Shown here: positions 1-6,238 of the stretch, piece by piece
Position numbering within the stretch: position 1 is the first letter of the stretch
Layout of the letters: each line of letters starts with the position of its first letter
NCBI GenBank assembly: GCA_903845455.1
Contig: CAIMXN010000282.1
Span: 1 to 17,279 of the forward strand
Length of the DNA: 17,279 nt
From: an uncultured beta proteobacterium
GTDB taxonomy: Bacteria > Pseudomonadota > Gammaproteobacteria > Burkholderiales > Burkholderiaceae
Direction of reading: 5' to 3'
Program-made: the position numbers and the translations under genes
The notes under the pieces: generated by a model
Told to the model about the DNA's origin: nothing
The model's input: the letters and a program-made list of their open reading frames with translations, nothing else
Database searches by the model: none

Positions 1-1403
1 GCCTACTTCCCACCCTTCCATTTGCTGCACAAGCAATTGAACTTAACGAAGCCAACCTTCAATCCGGCAAGGATGCCACCCGAATTCTCGCTCAATATGC
101 GCTAAACACGCAATATGAAGATATCCCCCCCAACATCAAACGAGAAGCTATTAGATCTTTTGTGAACTATGTTGGCGTAACTGTTGGCAGTTCTCGCCAT
201 AAGGCGATTGATATCTGCATCGAAAGTTTGGGGCCGGTGTCAGGATCAAAGCAAGCCAGCATCTTAGGTCGCAGTGAACGCTTTGATATCCTCAATGCTG
301 CTTTTATCAATGGCGTTGGTAGTCATATCTTAGATTTTGATGACACTCATTTACTAACCAATGTACATGCCTCAGGACCGATCGCCTCGGCACTCCTGGC
401 CTACTCTGAGTTCAAGCCTGTGAGCGGCAAAGAATTCATGAATGCATTCTATCTTGGCGTTGAACTCACAATTCGCCTATCAAATGCCCTAGCACCAAAC
501 CACGCAGACATTGGTTGGCACGTTTCTGGTACACACCCAACTATTGGTGCGGCAGCTGCAATTGGTAGACTGATGCGCTTGACTGAAGAGCAGATGATTT
601 GGGCTCTTGGGCTTGCAGCCTCACAACCTGTAGGCTTTAGAGATTCTTTTGGATCTATGAATAAGAGCTTTAATCCAGGCAGAGCTGCATCTAATGGACT
701 ATTTTCAGCTTTGCTAGCGCAGAAAGGTTTCACAAGCTCGAATCAAATGATTGAATCAAGAATTGGCTGGGCTAATGCCATGAGTACAAAACAGAATTAC
801 TCGGAACTACTTGATGGTTTAGGTACTCGTTTTGAAGTTTCCAAAAATACCTATAAACCATTTGCTTGCGGCATTGTGATTCATCCTGCCATTGATGCCG
901 CCATTCAATTACGCAACCAATACCAACTTCAGCCAGACCAAATAAAATCGATCTTGATCAAAGCGAACCCTTATGTCTTAGAACTTACCGGCAAAAAATC
1001 CCCACAAACCGGTCTTGAAGGTAAGTTCAGCGTCTATCACTCAGTTGCTATCGCCATCATTGATGGTCGTGCCGGAGAAAAGCAATATTCTGATGCAGCC
1101 GTACTTAACCCAAAAACCATTGCACTGAGAGAAAAAATAACGGTCGAAGCAGATCCAAATCTACCCAAGAAATCCGGTGAAGCTATTATTACTTTGAATG
1201 ATGGTCGAGTGCTTAAAAAGTATATTGAAAGTGCTATTGGCGGTGTAGAGAATCCTTTAAGCAACGAGCAGCTTGATGCTAAATTTTTAGACCTCACTGA
1301 AGATATTTTGCCGCGCAGCAAAAGTAAATTACTACTTCAAAACTGCTGGAACATGGGTTCCATAGCAAGCGCTGGTAACTTTGCAAAATCAACTACTGTC
1401 TAA
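1..1403 (+). CDS. MmgE/PrpD family protein, 5' end outside window
   Basis: MmgE/PrpD proteins include 2-methylcitrate dehydratase and related hydro-lyases or isomerases; the substrate here is unknown. The frame is open from base 3 with no stop, so the GTG at 162 is internal. The codons before it encode typical family N-terminal sequence (ATRILAQYALNTQYEDIPP). Family hallmarks after the GTG are GVGSHILDFDDTH, GWHVSGTHPTIGAAAAIGRL, SFGSMNKSFNPGRAASNG and KPFACGIVIHPAIDAA. About 466 residues are visible, already the usual family length, so little of the enzyme domain is missing. The first visible residues, LLPTLPFAAQA, resemble the end of a signal peptide with an AQA cleavage site, which would be unusual for this family. 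An MFS exporter gene follows 8 bases later and is probably co-transcribed. Confidence 0.9.
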   Translation, partial: LLPTLPFAAQAIELNEANLQSGKDATRILAQYALNTQYEDIPPNIKREAIRSFVNYVGVTVGSSRHKAIDICIESLGPVSGSKQASILGRSERFDILNAAFINGVGSHILDFDDTHLLTNVHASGPIASALLAYSEFKPVSGKEFMNAFYLGVELTIRLSNALAPNHADIGWHVSGTHPTIGAAAAIGRLMRLTEEQMIWALGLAASQPVGFRDSFGSMNKSFNPGRAASNGLFSALLAQKGFTSSNQMIESRIGWANAMSTKQNYSELLDGLGTRFEVSKNTYKPFACGIVIHPAIDAAIQLRNQYQLQPDQIKSILIKANPYVLELTGKKSPQTGLEGKFSVYHSVAIAIIDGRAGEKQYSDAAVLNPKTIALREKITVEADPNLPKKSGEAIITLNDGRVLKKYIESAIGGVENPLSNEQLDAKFLDLTEDILPRSKSKLLLQNCWNMGSIASAGNFAKSTTV

Positions 1404-1411
1404 AAAATTAG

Positions 1412-2647
1412 ATGACTGCTCCAGCACACCAATCTTTTGTTGCTCTGCGCATTCCAGCATTTAGAGCACTTGTATCATGCTACTTGCTTACCATGCTGGC
1501 GGATAACATCGAGCATGTTATTAGCTATTGGATGATGTTCCAAAAGTTTCATTCTCCGGCGCTCGGCGGATTTGCAGTGATATCACACTGGCTACCTTTC
1601 TTAGTATTTTCTGTGCCTGCAGGTGCATTAGCAGATTATGTAGACCCTAGAAGACTTATTCAAGTTGGTATCGTCATGTTTATTGGCTGCTCACTCTGCT
1701 GGGGTTATCTTTTCCTTACTGATACCTTGGAGCTATGGCATGCCATCTGCCTTCTAGTGGTTCATGGCTGCTCTGGCGTACTCTGGCAAACAGCAACCCA
1801 AATTATTCTTTACGACGTAGTTGGTAAAGAGAAGTTACCCAGCGGCATTCGAATTTTGGCAACCACACGATATCTTGGCCTCTTGGGCGGCCCTGCAATT
1901 GGGGCAATGATTATGCTGGCTGTGGGTCCTGAATTTGGAATCCTACTAAACGCGTGTTTTTATTTGCCTAATCTCATTTGGCTTATTCACGCCCCTTGTG
2001 GTCCTAAATTTAGAGCTGCCGTGATTGCAGTGCCTCGTGCATTTAGAGGGCTGAAAGATATCCGTCTGACTGCGATTGAAATTCGTCACGAGCATAAAAT
2101 TCGCTCGATGATTTTTATGGCTGGTGCAGCATCTTTCTTTATTGGCAATAGCTATCAAGCGCAGATGCCTGGCTTTGCCAATGACTTGGGACACGGTGAC
2201 CCAGGTATTTTATATAGCATGCTCCTGGCAGCCGATGCCGCTGGAGCGCTATTGGGTGGGCTAGTACTGGAAAGTTGTGGCGGCATTCTGAAGACCTCGC
2301 CAAAGACTGCTTTAATCCTCGCTATCCTTTGGTGCTCCTCTTTGTTGTGTTTTGCCCTTTCTAATCAGTACATTCTTTCACTAGTATTCTTGTTTATTGG
2401 TGGATTCCTAGAGCTGTCATTTAATTCTATGGCTCAGACCATCGTTCAAATGAATGCCCCACTAGAAATTCGTGGGCGAGTCATTGGACTTTTTAATATG
2501 TCCGCAATGGGCATGCGGGCTGGAGCGGGAATCACTGTAGGCCTGATGGGCGGCTTGATTGGTATACATTGGTCGCTAGCGATTTCAGCGCTTTGTTTAA
2601 TTCTGGTGACTGGCGCTCTTTATCGACGCTTCCATGAGCGCCTATAA
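1412..2647 (+). CDS. MFS transporter (EntS/MFS_3-like)
   Basis: A 411-residue inner-membrane protein of the major facilitator superfamily, built of hydrophobic segments throughout. The loop between helices 2 and 3 shows a motif-A relative, GALADYVDPR, at residues 71-80. Overall it resembles the MFS_3/EntS-type exporters, which move small molecules with proton exchange. The substrate is unknown. The ATG lies 8 bases after the MmgE/PrpD stop, so the two genes probably share a transcript and a purpose, perhaps moving the substrate or product of that enzyme. No strong ribosome binding site precedes it, only an A-rich stretch. The stop lies 4 bases from the stop of the convergent ABM-domain gene, and I see no hairpin between them. 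Confidence 0.85.
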   Translation: MTAPAHQSFVALRIPAFRALVSCYLLTMLADNIEHVISYWMMFQKFHSPALGGFAVISHWLPFLVFSVPAGALADYVDPRRLIQVGIVMFIGCSLCWGYLFLTDTLELWHAICLLVVHGCSGVLWQTATQIILYDVVGKEKLPSGIRILATTRYLGLLGGPAIGAMIMLAVGPEFGILLNACFYLPNLIWLIHAPCGPKFRAAVIAVPRAFRGLKDIRLTAIEIRHEHKIRSMIFMAGAASFFIGNSYQAQMPGFANDLGHGDPGILYSMLLAADAAGALLGGLVLESCGGILKTSPKTALILAILWCSSLLCFALSNQYILSLVFLFIGGFLELSFNSMAQTIVQMNAPLEIRGRVIGLFNMSAMGMRAGAGITVGLMGGLIGIHWSLAISALCLILVTGALYRRFHERL

Positions 2648-2651
2648 ACTC

Positions 2652-3236
2652 TCACGATTTAGGATATAGCCACTTATAAACTAAATTAGTACACCATGGC
2701 ATTGCCCAATAAGTCGCAATTCCAACGATGATGAGTGCAGACGTTGCTTGATAAATAGTGAAAACATTTGAAATCTCTAGGTAATGAAATACCGGCAATA
2801 GGCTTGCTGGGATTACCACGGATAAGGGCCATATCACCGCAGTTGTCAGCAACCACTGCTTCCATCTAGGTGGAGCCATAGAGCTTGGTGTAAACCAAAA
2901 ATCAATGCCGCTACGCATCTCAAAATGTTCTTGCTTACTCAGGTATTTATAAGATTCAGCTGCAATTTCTTTTCGAACCTCAGAGTCCTGCCAATCTTTA
3001 GCCTCTTGTGCAGAATGAAAACGTACTGCAATCGTAAATTCTTTACTACCTTTAGAGGGTTTAATCACCTGTACCCCTAAGTGCCCCGGAAATTCTGCAG
3101 CTTTAAACATCAATTTTTTTAGCCACTGCTCATACTCAGCATCCATACCGGGCTTTACAAAATGGCGCACAATAAAAAAGACGCCGCTATCCGTCTCGCA
3201 TCGATCTTCTCTAGTCACATTATGTATAGGGATCAT
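2652..3236 (-). CDS. ABM-domain protein with C-terminal membrane helices
   Basis: About 194 residues. Residues ~18-110 look like an antibiotic biosynthesis monooxygenase (ABM) ferredoxin-like fold (FFIVRHFVKPGMDAEYEQWL, HLGVQVIKPS, KEFTIAVRFHSAQEAKDW). Two hydrophobic helices follow at ~128-150 and ~158-180, giving a cytoplasmic ABM domain tethered to the inner membrane. ABM folds include small monooxygenases and haem-degrading enzymes, but many anchored members have no known reaction. The frame can start at GTG 3263, but I prefer ATG 3236: it has GGAG 8 bases upstream (3248-3245), and the predicted transcription start lies at about 3263. An FNR/Anr box lies upstream. The amidohydrolase ends about 100 bases before this start, so it may be read from its own promoter. 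Confidence 0.8.
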   Translation of the reverse strand: MIPIHNVTREDRCETDSGVFFIVRHFVKPGMDAEYEQWLKKLMFKAAEFPGHLGVQVIKPSKGSKEFTIAVRFHSAQEAKDWQDSEVRKEIAAESYKYLSKQEHFEMRSGIDFWFTPSSMAPPRWKQWLLTTAVIWPLSVVIPASLLPVFHYLEISNVFTIYQATSALIIVGIATYWAMPWCTNLVYKWLYPKS

Positions 3237-3244
3237 CACGTCAA

Positions 3245-3248
3245 CTCC
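3245..3248 (-). promoter_or_regulatory. Ribosome binding site GGAG fixing the ABM start
   Basis: GGAG read on the minus strand, 8 bases before ATG 3236. The alternative GTG at 3263 has no comparable site (nearest AGG about 14 bases away). Confidence 0.55.
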
Positions 3249-3269
3249 ACTAGTATTACTCACTCAGAT

Positions 3270-3275
3270 AAGATA
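3270..3275 (-). promoter_or_regulatory. Putative -10 element TATCTT of an FNR-type promoter
   Basis: TATCTT on the minus strand lies 21 bases downstream of the FNR-like box; a class II FNR promoter centred at -41.5 would have 22. It matches TATAAT at four of six positions. The predicted transcription start is near 3263, leaving a leader of about 27 bases before ATG 3236. Confidence 0.4.
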
Positions 3276-3296
3276 CCTGAACCCTGATCAGTAGAT

Positions 3297-3310
3297 TTGA
3301 TCCAAATCAA
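3297..3310 (-). promoter_or_regulatory. FNR/Anr-type binding site
   Basis: The plus strand reads TTGATCCAAATCAA, a perfect match to the FNR/Anr consensus TTGAT-N4-ATCAA. It lies in the short gap between the amidohydrolase stop and the ABM-domain gene. Its centre is about 40 bases upstream of the predicted transcription start near 3263, close to the -41.5 of class II activated promoters. FNR-family regulators respond to low oxygen through an iron-sulfur cluster, so the ABM gene may be switched on when oxygen is scarce. The match and spacing are visible; binding is inferred. Confidence 0.6.
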
Positions 3311-3339
3311 ATATGTCAGCTATCTAGCGTCAAACATTT

Positions 3340-5040
3340 TTAATGTGAGAGCCCATCAAATACAATTCGACCATTGACTAGGGTGAGCAAGGATCGAGTT
3401 TGATCAAGCTTGTCGATTGGCACATTGAAGTAATCTTGATTTAAGACAGCTAAGTCAGCTTTAGCACCCACTTGAATGAGACCTCTCTCAGGCTCCTCAA
3501 AAGAGTACCAAGCGCTATTTTGCGTATACATCCTTAAGGCTTGGGCGCGATCGGGTCTTTCCACCGAATTGCCTAAGACAGTACCGCCAGCCGTCTTCCC
3601 ACTGATGAGCCACTGCAAAGCAGTAAAAGGTCTATAGGTCATGACACGATGCGCATCCGTACCCATGGCAACCTTCATGCCAAGATTCGTAGCAAAACGA
3701 ATACGTGGAACTTGCATGGCTAGCTCGCTACCACGCCGCTCAACAAAACGCTCGCCTTGGTAATAAAAAGAATCTTGCACTAACCATCCCAATCCAAGGC
3801 TACTCATCCTCAGCAAGGTCTCCTCACTCGCATCATTGAGGTGGGCAATAGACCAGCGTAAATTCTGCATAGACCTCCGCGCATTCACCCTCTCAATAAC
3901 ATCTAAAAGATAGCCTACTGATTGATTGTTATTCCAATGAAGCGTTACTGTTAACTGATGATCATTAGCCCAATTTAAAACTTCCTGTAACTCCTGCTGC
4001 TGTTCAACGCTTGGTTTTTCATTGTTGTACATTCCCCATGTAACATTTTCACCAATGCCATTCCAGCGATAAAACTCCTTTTTTTTCTGCAGATCCTCAA
4101 GGCTCACCATGGATTTAAAATCGCTTAATTCAGTAGCTCGCCTCGGAGCGGACAAAAAATATCTTAACTTCAGACTCAGCTCTTCATTAAGAGCCAGTTG
4201 TTGAACTGCTTTATATGCGGATAGGCTCAGGTTATATCCACCAGGATCAAGAACACCTGTGATGGCATTACGACTGAGCTCTAAGAAAAATTCTTTACTG
4301 CCTTTTAGCTGGCTCTCAAAACTGGGTTGCGGTAACAATTCAAAAATATCACTAACAGTTCTTGCATCCCCATAAAACCAACCCGTAGGCTGCTCCTGAC
4401 CCTGATGAAACTTTGTTTCAACTTTTAAACGGGCCAATAATTGTGCGGGGATATCTAATGTCTTATTCTCAAGAAAGCTGGGAGATATTAAAAACCCGTC
4501 GTACAAATATTGGATATAAAAGGGGTGACCCATACTCGCAGCCTGAACTTCTGCCAAACTAGGCTTACGTTTTTCAACAAATTGCTGATCGGTCCAGCCA
4601 CCCGCTACAACTATCCAAGCACCAGCCGGCAAAGTCTGAGCATGAGCCTTTAGAAGGGCTAAGGCCTCGGGAATAGTATGAATATCAGCCCAATCAACTT
4701 CAGACCCAAAATACAGCCCCGCACGAATTGCGTGGATATGCGAATCAATGAGTCCTGGAATAAGTGTCTTCCCGTCTAGATCCATCACCCGTGTTTGCTT
4801 GCCAATATACCCATTGATGACCTGTGCACTATCAATAGCTAAAATTCGGTCGCCAGAAATAGCTAAAGATTGGATTGAAAGCCGATGAGGTTCAAATACC
4901 TTGCCATTTAGCAGTACAAGATCAACTGGAGCGTATTGGACATGCTGCGAAAGTACGTCATTGTGAAACGGTAGTACAAACAGAAAAACAAGGAGCCACC
5001 TTTTAAATGACGCTATTTTGCATTTGCTTGCATTAAGCAA
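3340..5040 (-). CDS. Secreted amidohydrolase (YtcJ-like, Amidohydro_3)
   Basis: A 566-residue metal-dependent hydrolase of the amidohydrolase superfamily, acting on C-N bonds of amides or ring compounds; the substrate is unknown. Visible ligands are H101 and H103 (DSHIHAI), H368 (TLHWN), H400 (IAHLND) and D462 (GTDAH). The C-terminal strand region (GAKADLAVLNQDYF, LTLVNGRIVFDG) closes the small beta domain. A hydrophobic stretch at ~14-24 after KRW looks like a signal peptide, suggesting a periplasmic enzyme. The KxxxDG loop common in YtcJ relatives is not obvious; the matching region reads ENVTWGMYNNE. The start is TTG 5040 with AGGAGG 4 bases upstream, inside the preceding gene, giving a 28-base overlap and probable translational coupling. 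Confidence 0.88.
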   Translation of the reverse strand: MLNASKCKIASFKRWLLVFLFVLPFHNDVLSQHVQYAPVDLVLLNGKVFEPHRLSIQSLAISGDRILAIDSAQVINGYIGKQTRVMDLDGKTLIPGLIDSHIHAIRAGLYFGSEVDWADIHTIPEALALLKAHAQTLPAGAWIVVAGGWTDQQFVEKRKPSLAEVQAASMGHPFYIQYLYDGFLISPSFLENKTLDIPAQLLARLKVETKFHQGQEQPTGWFYGDARTVSDIFELLPQPSFESQLKGSKEFFLELSRNAITGVLDPGGYNLSLSAYKAVQQLALNEELSLKLRYFLSAPRRATELSDFKSMVSLEDLQKKKEFYRWNGIGENVTWGMYNNEKPSVEQQQELQEVLNWANDHQLTVTLHWNNNQSVGYLLDVIERVNARRSMQNLRWSIAHLNDASEETLLRMSSLGLGWLVQDSFYYQGERFVERRGSELAMQVPRIRFATNLGMKVAMGTDAHRVMTYRPFTALQWLISGKTAGGTVLGNSVERPDRAQALRMYTQNSAWYSFEEPERGLIQVGAKADLAVLNQDYFNVPIDKLDQTRSLLTLVNGRIVFDGLSH

Positions 5041-5384
5041 TCTGCCTCCTGATACTTTATACCGCTCACCGTTCTTACGAGTATTTTTTGAAACTGATAG
5101 CCCGCCTTCTCACAATGAATGCCTATCTCTTCAGGCTTTGTATTTTTGTTGTAGTGGGTTCGATACACGCCAAGGACATTGGAAGCAACCTCGATCCTAG
5201 GCCCTTTTTTGGCCTGCAAAATAACAGTTGCGCCGCGAAGATTTACTCCCCTTTGGTCTCTCACAAACCCAAAATAAGCAGGTCCAGCTTCAGCTGAATC
5301 ATCGCCATACTCATACTCGCTGCCGCCGGCGATCCCTAGCACTGGCAGAATTCCAAGAAAAAAGAAGATAAATTTTTTCTGCAT
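5013..5384 (-). CDS. Small secreted carboxypeptidase-regulatory-like protein
   Basis: A 123-residue protein with an N-terminal signal peptide (MQKKFIFFFLGILPVLGIAG). The remainder resembles one carboxypeptidase-regulatory/transthyretin-like beta-sandwich: AYFGFVRDQRGVNLRGATV at ~36-54, LGVYRTHYN at ~71-79, then GIHCEKAGYQFQKILV. It has two cysteines (in HCEKAG and DCLMQ) that could form a disulfide. No catalytic motif is visible. The same domain type begins three larger proteins of this unit, so this is a free-standing version that may bind a partner or substrate. It starts 3 bases after the 113-residue membrane protein gene and overlaps the amidohydrolase by 28 bases. Function is not known; the domain call is by pattern. 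Confidence 0.75.
   Translation of the reverse strand: MQKKFIFFFLGILPVLGIAGGSEYEYGDDSAEAGPAYFGFVRDQRGVNLRGATVILQAKKGPRIEVASNVLGVYRTHYNKNTKPEEIGIHCEKAGYQFQKILVRTVSGIKYQEADCLMQANAK
5045..5050 (-). promoter_or_regulatory. Perfect Shine-Dalgarno AGGAGG for a TTG start
   Basis: AGGAGG on the minus strand, 4 bases before TTG 5040, within the coding sequence of the upstream 123-residue gene. It decides the otherwise doubtful non-ATG start of the amidohydrolase, since no in-frame ATG lies near the signal peptide. Confidence 0.7.
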
Positions 5385-5387
5385 GGT

Positions 5388-5729
5388 TTATCGCCAATAA
5401 AATTTCAGTGAAAAAACTAAGGGAATCAAGAGCGCAATTGGCAAGACCCATAAATACTGTAATAACAAGGTCCAAAAATGACTCTTTTCTGGAATGAGCT
5501 TGGTCATCACCATGCTCAGCAATCCAGAAAATGCAGTTGCTGTAGCAAGCCAACCATACCAATACATGCCAGGGCCTAGATCATTACTCATGGGGGCCCA
5601 GCCCCAATAAAACTCATTGACCGCTGGGAAAAATGTGAACATCGGCAAACGATATAGGTCCGCTATGAAATACACAATAGGTGCAATAGCACTAAATAGG
5701 AGGCATTGATTCAGTTGACTGTTCTTCAT
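5388..5729 (-). CDS. Small integral membrane protein (3 helices)
   Basis: 113 residues starting MKNSQLNQC. The ATG at 5729-5727 overlaps the TGA of the upstream gene as ATGA, a classic coupled start; a longer reading from TTG 5786 lies wholly inside the upstream gene and is less likely. Three hydrophobic stretches are visible: ~8-24 (CLLFSAIAPIVYFIADL), ~54-71 and ~84-106. A conserved-looking loop, NEFYWGWAPMSNDLGPGMYWYGW, sits between helices 1 and 2. I do not recognise the family. Its coupling with the 164-residue membrane protein and its place after the haem/propeller gene suggest the two form one membrane complex, possibly the electron acceptor of the cytochromes (inference). Confidence 0.75.
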   Translation of the reverse strand: MKNSQLNQCLLFSAIAPIVYFIADLYRLPMFTFFPAVNEFYWGWAPMSNDLGPGMYWYGWLATATAFSGLLSMVMTKLIPEKSHFWTLLLQYLWVLPIALLIPLVFSLKFYWR

Positions 5730-6220
5730 GATCCAAACCCACGGACATTGTTGACAACATGTCCTACTAAAAATGAAAACCAGCAAATGATAGCTAATAT
5801 AGTTGTTAAATAGCTGCGCGCCTTGATAAAAGACTCATTCAGCTGCATACGCCACATCGCATAATAGGCCGGAAGCAAGAATAAACCCATACTTGACCAA
5901 TTTTCCTTAAGCTCAAAAAAGCCTTGAGTGCGCCAATACCCTGAAGCTTCCAGAGGAATACGAATAGCAATTCTGTACTGTGCATAAATATATCCGCCCA
6001 ATACGAAAGTGATGAACCAAAGAATGCAAATGGCTTTGGTGTACACCCCCGGAGAAACTCCCTTGAATCTTCCAATAAAATCAGGCGCCCCACTAGAGTC
6101 CTTCGTTTTAAATGCAGCAAAAGACTGATGCGTGATAGCTCCCAATAAAGCAACAGCACAAAGGCCATGCAATATTAAAAATATTGTCCAGAAAGCGCTT
6201 TCTGATATCCAGTCAAACAT
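5726..6220 (-). CDS. Integral membrane protein with membrane histidines (4 helices)
   Basis: 164 residues with four hydrophobic segments at ~9-35, ~62-82, ~111-126 and ~138-157. Histidines fall in or at the edges of helix 1 (H18, H31) and helix 4 (H154, GHVVNN), a pattern seen in membrane proteins that bind b-type haem. That is only a suggestion, since no named family is recognised. It starts 18 bases after the stop of the 722-residue haem/propeller gene and overlaps the next membrane-protein gene by ATGA. Context suggests a membrane partner for the periplasmic cytochromes. The Shine-Dalgarno sequence is weak, so translation may be coupled to the gene before. Confidence 0.78.
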   Translation of the reverse strand: MFDWISESAFWTIFLILHGLCAVALLGAITHQSFAAFKTKDSSGAPDFIGRFKGVSPGVYTKAICILWFITFVLGGYIYAQYRIAIRIPLEASGYWRTQGFFELKENWSSMGLFLLPAYYAMWRMQLNESFIKARSYLTTILAIICWFSFLVGHVVNNVRGFGS

Positions 6221-6238
6221 ACATTAACCAGTGCGTAA

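Noticed and set aside
162..1403. GTG at 162 as the start of the MmgE/PrpD gene
   Set aside because: The frame is open to the window edge and the upstream codons encode conserved family sequence.
2640..2700. Bidirectional terminator between the convergent MFS and ABM genes
   Set aside because: The stops are 4 bases apart and no GC-rich hairpin with a T-tract could be found.
5730..5786. TTG 5786 as the start of the 113-residue membrane protein
   Set aside because: The extension lies inside the upstream gene; ATG 5729 gives the classic ATGA overlap.
5839..6168. 109-residue minus-strand reading frame overlapping the 164-residue membrane protein
   Set aside because: Out-of-frame shadow of a gene with coherent membrane helices and coupled neighbours; its residue pattern is not protein-like.
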